Part shown: one piece after another, positions 5,951-11,126 of the stretch
Layout: each line of letters opens with the position of its first letter
Position numbering within the stretch: position 1 is the stretch's first letter
Origin: a candidate division FCPU426 bacterium
GTDB taxonomy: Bacteria > Oederibacteriota > JAAXVQ01 > JAUVAV01
Direction of reading: 5' to 3'
Length of the DNA: 11,126 nt
Assembly: GCA_030619365.1 (NCBI GenBank)
Contig: JAUXBQ010000072.1
Coordinates: forward strand, 1-11,126
Notes under the pieces: generated by a model
The model's input: the letters and a program-made list of their open reading frames with translations, nothing else
What the model was told of the DNA's origin: nothing
Database searches by the model: none
Position numbers and translations under genes: made by a program

Positions 5951-8131
5951 TTATCTTTTGTTAACAGCGTCGAATTTGCAGACGTTAAAGCACTCGCCGC
6001 ATTTTATGCAGCGTTCCTGGTCGATCACGTGCGGCTGGCGGGCCGTGCCGCTGATGCAGCCGACCGGGCAGCGCCGGGCGCAGAGCGTGCAGCCCGTGCA
6101 CTTGTCCGGGTTGATCTCATACTTGATGAGTTGCGAGCATTTCTGGGTGGGGCAGCGTTTTTCCCGGATGTGGACTTCGAATTCCTCGCGAAAATTCTTC
6201 AGCGCGCTCAGCACGGGATTGGGCGCGGTCTGGCCCAGGCCGCAGAGCGAGGTCTTCTGAATCAGGCGGCCCAGGCGTTCAAGCTTGTCCAGGTCCTCCA
6301 TTACCCCCCGGCCGTCGGTTATGCGCCGCAGAATCTCCAGCATGCGCAGCGTGCCTTCGCGGCAGGGCACGCACTTGCCGCAGGACTCGTCCTGGGTGAA
6401 CTCCAGGAAAAACTTGGACACGGCCACCATGCAGTCCTGGTCGTCCAGCACGATCATGCCGCCCGAGCCCATGATGGATCCGGCCTGCTGGAGCGATTCG
6501 TAATCCACCGGCGTATGAATCATGGAGGCCGGAAGGCAGCCGCCCGAAGGCCCGCCGGTCTGCACGGCCTTGAGGCTGCGGCCTTCCGGCACGCCGCCGC
6601 CGATATGGTAAATAATTTCCTTCAGGGTGGTCCCCATGGGGACTTCCACCAGCCCTGAGTTCTTGATTTTACCGGCCAACGCGAAAACCTTGGTGCCCTT
6701 GCTGCTCTCCGTCCCGATCCGCGCGAACCAGTCCGCGCCATGTTGGATAATGACCGGCACGTTGGCCCAAGTTTCGACGTTGTTGATCACGGTGGGGTGG
6801 CCCCAGAGCCCGGATTGCGTGGGATACGGAGGCCGGAGCCGGGGCTGGCCGCGCTTGCCTTCGATGGAATACATGAGGGCGGTCTCCTCGCCGCAGACGA
6901 ACGCGCCGGCGCCCAGCCGGATTTCCAGGTCAAAATCAAAGCCCGAATCCAGGATGTTGGTCCCCAGCAAATTGGCTTCCCGGCATTGCGCAATGGCGTT
7001 TTCCAGGCGCTTGATGGCCAGGGGATACTCGGCGCGCACGTAAAGATAGCCCTGGCGGGCGCCGATGGCAAAGGCGCCCAGCGCCATGCCGTGGATAATG
7101 CTGTACGGATCGCCCTCCAGGGTGCTGCGGTCCATGTAGGCGCCGGGGTCGCCTTCGTCCGCGTTGCAGACCACGTAGCGCTCGGGATCCGGGCTGGTGG
7201 TCGCGTCCTGCCACTTGCGGCCGGTGGGATAGCCCCCGCCGCCGCGGCCGCGCAGCCCGGAGCGGGAGATTTCCTCGATCACGTACTGGGGGTCGTTCTT
7301 GCTCAGGACCATGGCCAGGGCTTCGAACCCGTCGTTGGCAATGTAATCCGCCAGGCTTTCCGGATCAATGATGCCGCTGTTGCGCAGTGTCAGCCGGGTT
7401 TGCTTGTTGAAAAACGCCACGTCCCCGTACAGGGAAAAGAAACGGTTGATCAAGGGGTCCACCTTGACCAGCAGGGATTCGAAGGTTTTGTTTTCGATGA
7501 AATGAGATTGAATGATCTGGTCCAGTTCCTGCTCGGTGCTGAAGGCATAAATTACTTTTTCCGGGAACACCATCATGCCCACACGGTCGCCTTCCTCGCC
7601 GGCCGGGTACAAGCCCAGGCATCCGCCCGTAAAGGCGCGGATGGTATCCACGGGCAGGCCTTGGGCTTTCAGCCGCTCCTGGAATATGGGCGCCCATTTG
7701 CTGGGCAGACCGGTGGACACGGTTGAGAGGGAGGAAAAAGTGACCACCCGGGAGTAGAGAATGCTGGTTTTTTTATCCAGAATCAGTTCGACCACCGGCT
7801 GTCCGCCCAGCACGTGTTGCTGGAAGATATCCTGGACTTTGGCCACGGTCATTTTTTCGTATTTGAACGGAAACTGGTTGGGCACGAAAACTCCCACGAT
7901 GGGCTCCTGGGAACAACGGCCCGTGCAGCCGGTTTGACGAATGAGGATGTCGTCGCGGCCGGAAGCTTTCAGCAGTTTCTCGAATTCAGCGCGAACGTCC
8001 TCGGCGCCGGCGGCGTTTTCACAGGTGGCCGAGCCGACCTGGATGACGGTCTTGGCTTCGTCATAGTGCCGGGCGCGTTCCTCCAGCAAGCTCTGCTTGA
8101 CCTGGTTGAATTTTCTTAAGGTGTTGCCCAT
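5951..8131 (-). CDS. hydB: NuoF-like flavin subunit of trimeric [FeFe] hydrogenase, with two N-terminal thioredoxin-like domains
   Basis: The 726-aa protein binds NAD(H) and FMN and is the expected flavin site of the bifurcating hydrogenase. Domains in order: an HndB-like thioredoxin-fold [2Fe-2S] domain (about 28-120; Cys37, and Cys69/Cys73 in TGCTGRC); a second, decayed thioredoxin-like domain (about 125-215) with one leftover Cys171; the NuoF 51-kDa core with GLRGRGGGGYPTGRKW (292-307), NADEGDPGAYMDR (323-335) and CGEETAL (413-419); an SLBB-type region; the N3-type [4Fe-4S] site Cys584/587/590 and Cys630; then two ferredoxin clusters, Cys678/681/684/688 and Cys708/711/714/718. His654, Cys660 and Cys665 may bind a further metal, as I recall for HydB structures. 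It is about 100 residues longer than usual HydB/HndC. A GAGG ribosome binding site lies 4 nt before the ATG. Confidence 0.95.
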   Translation of the reverse strand: MGNTLRKFNQVKQSLLEERARHYDEAKTVIQVGSATCENAAGAEDVRAEFEKLLKASGRDDILIRQTGCTGRCSQEPIVGVFVPNQFPFKYEKMTVAKVQDIFQQHVLGGQPVVELILDKKTSILYSRVVTFSSLSTVSTGLPSKWAPIFQERLKAQGLPVDTIRAFTGGCLGLYPAGEEGDRVGMMVFPEKVIYAFSTEQELDQIIQSHFIENKTFESLLVKVDPLINRFFSLYGDVAFFNKQTRLTLRNSGIIDPESLADYIANDGFEALAMVLSKNDPQYVIEEISRSGLRGRGGGGYPTGRKWQDATTSPDPERYVVCNADEGDPGAYMDRSTLEGDPYSIIHGMALGAFAIGARQGYLYVRAEYPLAIKRLENAIAQCREANLLGTNILDSGFDFDLEIRLGAGAFVCGEETALMYSIEGKRGQPRLRPPYPTQSGLWGHPTVINNVETWANVPVIIQHGADWFARIGTESSKGTKVFALAGKIKNSGLVEVPMGTTLKEIIYHIGGGVPEGRSLKAVQTGGPSGGCLPASMIHTPVDYESLQQAGSIMGSGGMIVLDDQDCMVAVSKFFLEFTQDESCGKCVPCREGTLRMLEILRRITDGRGVMEDLDKLERLGRLIQKTSLCGLGQTAPNPVLSALKNFREEFEVHIREKRCPTQKCSQLIKYEINPDKCTGCTLCARRCPVGCISGTARQPHVIDQERCIKCGECFNVCKFDAVNKR

Positions 8132-8152
8132 GAGGCCTCGCTTGTTTTCTGA

Positions 8153-8169
8153 ACGACCGCGAGGGTCGT
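8153..8169 (-). promoter_or_regulatory. Hairpin at the predicted 5' end of the hydB leader
   Basis: ACGACC (8153-8158) and GGTCGT (8164-8169) form a perfect 6-bp stem with a 5-nt loop. If the TATAAT at 8182-8177 is used, transcription begins near 8170 and this hairpin is the very first part of the mRNA. It may protect the 5' end or be a binding site. The structure is read from sequence; the role is inferred. Confidence 0.35.
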
Positions 8170-8176
8170 AACCATG

Positions 8177-8182
8177 ATTATA
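8177..8182 (-). promoter_or_regulatory. Possible -10 box (TATAAT) for hydBAC
   Basis: A perfect TATAAT is read on the minus strand, about 46 nt before the hydB ATG, in the 181-nt gap after fba. No good -35 is visible: the closest is TTCGGA at a short 15-bp spacing. An activator-dependent promoter or a chance match is therefore possible, and the operon may also be read through from fba. Confidence 0.35.
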
Positions 8183-8276
8183 CGTGTTCGTGTGAAATCC
8201 GAACTGGCGGAAAGGGATTTGACGGCCCGGCCCGGAACACTCGCCGGGATGAAACCCCGGATCTTCGAGGGGAAAC

Positions 8277-8304
8277 GCCGGGAGGGGACAGGCCGCCTCC
8301 CGGC
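8277..8304 (-). terminator. GC-rich hairpin after fba, weak terminator candidate
   Basis: GCCGGGAGG (8277-8285) pairs perfectly with CCTCCCGGC (8296-8304) across a 10-nt loop, starting 9 nt after the fba stop. On the minus strand it is followed only by GTTTCCCC rather than a U tract. It could be an attenuating or processing hairpin that sets fba versus hyd transcript levels rather than a full terminator. Confidence 0.4.
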
Positions 8305-8312
8305 CAACCGTT

Positions 8313-9242
8313 TTACATTTTGTTGTTGCTGCCCAGTACGTCGACGATCTTGTGTTTGACGAGTTCCTTGATGGCGGACCGGGCCGGTCCCAGGTATTTC
8401 CGGGGATCGAATTCCGAAGGCTTTTCGCTGAACACCTTGCGGATGGTGGCGGTCATGGCCAGGCGCAGGTCGGTGTCGATGTTTATTTTGCAGACCGCGC
8501 TCGTCGCCGCGCGCCGGAGCATGTCTTCCGGCACGCCCTTGGCGCCCGGTAGGTCGCCGCCGAATTTGTTGCACTGGGCCACCAGGTCCTGGGGAACCGA
8601 GGAGGAACCGTGCAGCACGATGGGGAACCCGGGGACCAATTTGGAAATTTTTTCCAGGCGGCCGAAATCCAGCTTGGCCTCGCCTTTGAACTTGTAAGCG
8701 CCGTGCGACGTGCCAATGGCGATGGCGAGCGAATCCACGCCGGTTTTTTCCACGAACTCCTTGACCTGATCGGGATTTGTGTAACTGGCGTCCTCGGCGC
8801 TGACATTGACGTCATCCTCAACGCCGGCCAGGGTGCCCAGCTCCGCTTCCACGGAAACACCTTTGGCGTGGGCGTACTCGACAACCTTCTTGGTCTCGGC
8901 AATGTTTCCGGCAAACGGGCGTGAGGAGGCGTCGATCATGACCGAGGTAAAGCCGCCGTCCACGCAGATTTTGCAGATTTCGAAATCCTCGCCGTGATCC
9001 AGGTGGAGCACAATGGGCACGTCGGTGGTTTGCAGGGCCGCCTCGACCAGCTTGACCAGGTATTCATGGCGGGCGTACTTCCGCGCGCCGGCCGACACCT
9101 GTAAGATAAGGGGAGAACGGGTCTCCTGGGCCGCGTCCACGATGGCCTGAAGGATTTCCATGTTGTTCACGTTGAATCCGCCGATGGCGTACCCTTCGGC
9201 GTAGGCTTTCTTGAATAATTCCTGGCTTCCCACGAGCGGCAT
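8313..9242 (-). CDS. fba: Class II (zinc-dependent) fructose-bisphosphate aldolase
   Basis: The 309-aa product is a class II aldolase, which cleaves fructose-1,6-bisphosphate to dihydroxyacetone phosphate and glyceraldehyde-3-phosphate in glycolysis and makes it in gluconeogenesis. The GGFNVNN start (21-27), LHLDHG with Asp82 and zinc ligand His83, VEAELG (131-136), GTSHGAYKF with His180, LHGSSSVP with His211, and INIDTDLR (253-260) are all present. Length is normal, the protein is cytoplasmic and no defect is seen. The related tagatose-bisphosphate aldolases share these motifs and cannot be wholly excluded. An AGAGGA ribosome binding site lies 10 nt before the ATG, and a near-consensus promoter lies upstream. 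The next gene in the same direction is hydB, 181 nt on. Confidence 0.95.
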   Translation of the reverse strand: MPLVGSQELFKKAYAEGYAIGGFNVNNMEILQAIVDAAQETRSPLILQVSAGARKYARHEYLVKLVEAALQTTDVPIVLHLDHGEDFEICKICVDGGFTSVMIDASSRPFAGNIAETKKVVEYAHAKGVSVEAELGTLAGVEDDVNVSAEDASYTNPDQVKEFVEKTGVDSLAIAIGTSHGAYKFKGEAKLDFGRLEKISKLVPGFPIVLHGSSSVPQDLVAQCNKFGGDLPGAKGVPEDMLRRAATSAVCKINIDTDLRLAMTATIRKVFSEKPSEFDPRKYLGPARSAIKELVKHKIVDVLGSNNKM

Positions 9243-9302
9243 AATTTATAATTCCTCTTTCTATTAAGATGCTTGCCCATACCCGGCAAATAAGTCGGAG
9301 CC

Positions 9303-9330
9303 ATTATAGTCAAAGCGGAATAATTGGCAA
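9303..9330 (-). promoter_or_regulatory. Strong sigma70-type promoter of fba
   Basis: On the minus strand TTGCCA (9330-9325, 5/6 match to TTGACA) is followed after 16 bp by a perfect TATAAT (9308-9303). Transcription would start near 9296, giving a leader of about 54 nt. That leader opens with a small hairpin, TTGCC/GGCAA (arms 9285-9289 and 9273-9277). Confidence 0.7.
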
Positions 9331-9380
9331 CAAAATTCTTTTCAGGTTTGGAAAACGCAGGAGAAACAGATAGATTGTGG

Positions 9381-9410
9381 TTGAACCCAACGCCTGCTTG
9401 GGCCTATAAT
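9381..9410 (+). promoter_or_regulatory. Probable sigma70-type promoter of the PorV-like gene
   Basis: TTGAAC (9381-9386, 4/6 match) is followed after 18 bp by a perfect TATAAT (9405-9410). The start site would be near 9417, leaving an unusually long leader of about 120 nt that contains the repeats at 9438-9485. It diverges from the fba promoter about 50 bp away. Confidence 0.55.
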
Positions 9411-9437
9411 TTCACAGCAAATGATATTCATCACCTA

Positions 9438-9459
9438 CCCCTACGCTAAAGCTTCGGGG
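9438..9459. repeat. Imperfect palindrome around AAGCTT
   Basis: CCCCTACGCTAAAGCTTCGGGG forms CCCC/GGGG outer arms with an inner GCT/AGC pairing and two mismatches. The string TACGCTAAAGCTTCGG resembles, from memory, a short intergenic repeat seen in many candidate-phylum assemblies. It lies in the leader of the PorV-like gene. Confidence 0.4.
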
Positions 9460-9462
9460 CAC

Positions 9463-9485
9463 AAGAAGACGCCAAGAGCGCAAAG
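9463..9485. repeat. Second repeat type, (ac)GCCAAGAGCGCAAAG
   Basis: AAGAAGACGCCAAGAGCGCAAAG shows AAG words spaced about 8-9 nt, the same rhythm as the CACGAAG units but with a different sequence. From memory, ACGCCAAGAACGCAAAG-like strings are frequent intergenic repeats in environmental genomes. Only one short copy is in the window. Confidence 0.5.
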
Positions 9486-9539
9486 TAACAAAATTTAGAA
9501 AATTTTTATCGATAGGCCAAGCGAGGAGGCTGAGTTGTT

Positions 9540-10463
9540 ATGAAAAGATTTTTTTGTTTGTTCAGCATGTTGCTCTTGTTGCCCGGGGCGGATGCCGTCC
9601 TGGCCGGCACGGGCGTGAGCGGGGCGCAGGTCCTGCAGCAGCAAAGCGGCGCCCGGCCCGCGGGCATGGGTAATGCCTTTGCGGCGGTTTCCGGCGGCGT
9701 GTACGCCCTGGGCATCAACCCGGCGGGAGCGCATGACCTGGACAAAGTCGAGATCATGTTTATGCACGCCGGCGGGTTCGAGGGGATATCCACGGAGAAG
9801 CTGGCGGCCTTGATGCCGTTCCCCGGCGTGGGCGTGATCGGCCTCCAGTTTCTCTATCGGGGGCAACCCAACATAGACAACAACGTGCCGGGGGAAGGCG
9901 TCATTGAGGTCAAGGACATGATCTACGGTCTGAGTTTCGCCGGTCCGATTGTCGCCGGTTTCAGCCTGGGCGTGAACGCCAAGGTGGTCAGCCTGACCCT
10001 GGGACCGGTGGATACGGCCGCCTTTTCCCTGGACCTGGGCACGCAATACGAGCCTCTGGAAAATCTGACGGTGGGCCTGGCCGCGCGCAACCTGGGTCCG
10101 GCGGTGGAATTCAACACGACCGAAGACCCGTTGCCCCTGACAGCCGTGGCCGGCGTCAGTTACCTGCTGACCGGCAGCGGACGGCATGAGCTCAATACGG
10201 CCCTGGACGTGTCGTATCTCGTGCCCGAGGAAAACGTTAGCCTGCGCGTGGGCGGGGAATACTGGTTCCGCCGGATGCTGGCCCTGCGCCTGGGCTATGT
10301 GTATTCCGGGCAGGGCAGCGTCAAGGGTGTGTCTTTCGGCGTGGGCTTCCGCTTTAAGGCCGGCACGGTGGACATGGTACTGGATTACGCCATGCTGCCG
10401 CAGTTCTGGGAGGAAGAGGATTTTGAGGCCGAAAACCTTATCAGTCTAAGTGTGAAGTTCTAG
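9540..10463 (+). CDS. PorV/PorQ-like outer-membrane beta-barrel protein
   Basis: The 307-aa product starts with a signal peptide: Lys2-Arg3, a hydrophobic run (4-15) and a likely cut after VLA (residue 22). It then carries the PorV/PorQ (UPF0164-like) signature: ARPAGMGNAFAAVSGGVYALGINPAG (38-63). The rest is rich in alternating aromatic and glycine strands typical of a FadL/PorV-like outer-membrane barrel, and the last residue is Phe (SLSVKF), an outer-membrane assembly mark. PorV is a shuttle of type IX secretion in Bacteroidetes, but this wide family is found in many Gram-negative phyla without a known job. No other secretion gene is in the window. A GAGGAGG ribosome binding site lies about 10 nt before the ATG. 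The stop codon TAG is itself the first part of repeat element C. Confidence 0.75.
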   Translation: MKRFFCLFSMLLLLPGADAVLAGTGVSGAQVLQQQSGARPAGMGNAFAAVSGGVYALGINPAGAHDLDKVEIMFMHAGGFEGISTEKLAALMPFPGVGVIGLQFLYRGQPNIDNNVPGEGVIEVKDMIYGLSFAGPIVAGFSLGVNAKVVSLTLGPVDTAAFSLDLGTQYEPLENLTVGLAARNLGPAVEFNTTEDPLPLTAVAGVSYLLTGSGRHELNTALDVSYLVPEENVSLRVGGEYWFRRMLALRLGYVYSGQGSVKGVSFGVGFRFKAGTVDMVLDYAMLPQFWEEEDFEAENLISLSVKF

Positions 10464-10629
10464 ATCACGAAGAGCACGAAGAAAAGAAAAAGAGCACGAA
10501 GGGAAAAAGGGTAAAATCAAAAAGATTTATCTGAAAGAGTCTATAATCATAGCGTAGAGTTTTAGATCACGAAAAACACGAAGGAAAAGGAAGATAACGA
10601 AGAGCACGAAGGGAAGTAAAGGTAAAAAC
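10461..10629 (+). repeat. Composite CACGAAG repeat, element C (two half-units in tandem)
   Basis: Half-unit 1 (10461-10518) reads TAGATCACGAAGAGCACGAA, then AGAGCACGAAGGG, then AAGGGTAAAATC. Half-unit 2 (10563-10629) reads TAGATCACGAAAAACACGAA, then ACGAAGAGCACGAAGGG, then AAAGGTAAAAAC. Both point the same way, unlike elements A and B, where halves are inverted. The first half begins on the stop codon of the PorV-like gene. The rest of the gap up to 10686 is AT-rich with nothing further recognised. Confidence 0.8.
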
Positions 10630-10686
10630 AAAGACTCGTAAAATAAGATTCATGGGTAAAAGACAGTTTTCCTATTGAGTGATTTT

Positions 10687-11061
10687 TTAATATATAATTC
10701 TTCTCCACTCCAATTTATTTATACTCCCGAAATTGATTAATAAACCCAAACGCATTTTACTAGCTTTCAAATAGTTCAATATTTGACAGTCGTCTCTTTT
10801 TTGGAGGCTTTCCTGAGCTTTTAATTCGACAATAATTTTTTCGAAGCAAATAAAATCCGGAACATACATCTTTGTCAAAGTTACGCTTTTATAGCCGATG
10901 GCCATGGGTCGCTGGGCAGCGGAAGGTATGTCACGTAAACGTAATTCCACATCTAATGCTTCTTGATATACAGCCTCCAGGAACCCGTGTCCTAAAATAC
11001 GATGAACTTCAATTGACGCACCTATGATGCTGAATACTTCTTTTTCAAAAATAAGCATCAT
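10687..11061 (-). CDS. GxxExxY protein (PD-(D/E)XK nuclease-like fold, function unknown)
   Basis: The 124-aa product matches the GxxExxY family. The name motif is GFLEAVY (26-32), preceded by SIIGASIEVHRILGHG. A PD-(D/E)XK-type active site is visible: Asp69 in VPDF, then Glu79-x-Lys81 in VELKA. The usual QILNYLKAS...LLINFG ending (about 93-112) is present. The family is widespread in environmental genomes, predicted to be nuclease-like, with no settled role. I start at the ATG at 11061 because GGAGG lies 8 nt upstream; ATGs at 11067 (too close to that site) and 11058 are alternatives. Unlike its neighbours the gene is clearly AT-rich, which suggests transfer. It lies next to repeat element C, and no partner gene is seen before the window ends. 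Confidence 0.88.
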   Translation of the reverse strand: MMLIFEKEVFSIIGASIEVHRILGHGFLEAVYQEALDVELRLRDIPSAAQRPMAIGYKSVTLTKMYVPDFICFEKIIVELKAQESLQKRDDCQILNYLKASKMRLGLLINFGSINKLEWRRIIY

Positions 11062-11126
11062 GAGCATTCCCTCCCTGGTCGTATTTCTTTTTGATGATTA
11101 GACCGGGAGATTAATAATCCCATTCA

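Noticed and set aside
6740..7726. 328-codon plus-strand open frame opposite hydB
   Set aside because: It mirrors the codon use of hydB on the other strand and has no recognisable domain or good ribosome binding site.
8183..8205. Rex (NADH-sensing) operator before hydB, suggested by the TTCACA word on the minus strand
   Set aside because: The matching half-site TTGTGAA at the right distance is missing; the flanking CGTGT words are direct rather than inverted repeats.
8116..8574. Minus-strand open frame spanning the fba end and the fba-hydB gap
   Set aside because: It overlaps fba in another frame and reads through the hairpin and the gap; its low-complexity Arg/Gln/Gly content does not look coding.
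9495..10187. 230-codon minus-strand open frame opposite the PorV-like gene
   Set aside because: The plus-strand frame has a signal peptide, family motif and ribosome binding site; this one has none.

Overview
The window looks like a chromosomal piece from an anaerobic, H2-metabolising bacterium with a Gram-negative envelope. The main evidence is a trimeric [FeFe]-hydrogenase operon and a signal-peptide-bearing beta-barrel protein of the PorV/PorQ type ending in phenylalanine. CACGAAG-type intergenic repeats and a GxxExxY protein are also present; from memory, these are common in uncultivated candidate phyla such as Omnitrophota and in some deltaproteobacterial lineages. The phylum call is an inference with low confidence. 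No rRNA, tRNA or CRISPR array was seen.

Layout. Positions 1-112 hold the 3' end of a group II intron (domains V and VI), cut by the window edge. Positions 145-2214 carry a minus-strand operon, spmA-spmB-ldcA: two membrane proteins named for spore maturation and an LD-carboxypeptidase of peptidoglycan recycling. An imperfect palindromic repeat (2232-2301) lies in front of it. Positions 2439-3316 carry a plus-strand pair, a small PilZ protein and rfbC (dTDP-4-dehydrorhamnose 3,5-epimerase). Positions 3495-8131 carry, on the minus strand, hydB (NuoF-like), hydA (catalytic [FeFe] hydrogenase) and hydC (NuoE-like). Upstream in the same direction is fba (class II fructose-bisphosphate aldolase, 8313-9242), with a strong sigma70-type promoter. 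A divergent plus-strand gene (9540-10463) encodes the PorV/PorQ-like outer-membrane protein. An AT-rich tail (about 10480-11126) holds repeats and a GxxExxY gene on the minus strand.

Three intergenic regions (3330-3484, 5780-5944, 10461-10629) are built from one roughly 60-85 nt half-unit containing CACGAAG motifs and ending in an AAGGGTaAAATC-like core. In the first two the halves are head-to-head and form very long imperfect hairpins. In the third they are in tandem. Each begins within about 0-15 nt of a stop codon. A second repeat type (GCCAAGAGCGCAAAG, 9463-9485) sits in the porV-like leader.

How the genes work together. HydB, HydA and HydC should form a soluble NAD(H)-linked, probably electron-bifurcating or -confurcating hydrogenase. 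It would dispose of reducing power from glycolysis, in which Fba acts. SpmA, SpmB and LdcA point to envelope or peptidoglycan work, RfbC to surface polysaccharide, and PilZ to cyclic-di-GMP control. The most interesting items are the composite repeats with their link to GxxExxY, and the HydB protein, which seems to carry a fused HndB-like domain followed by a decayed second thioredoxin-like domain.
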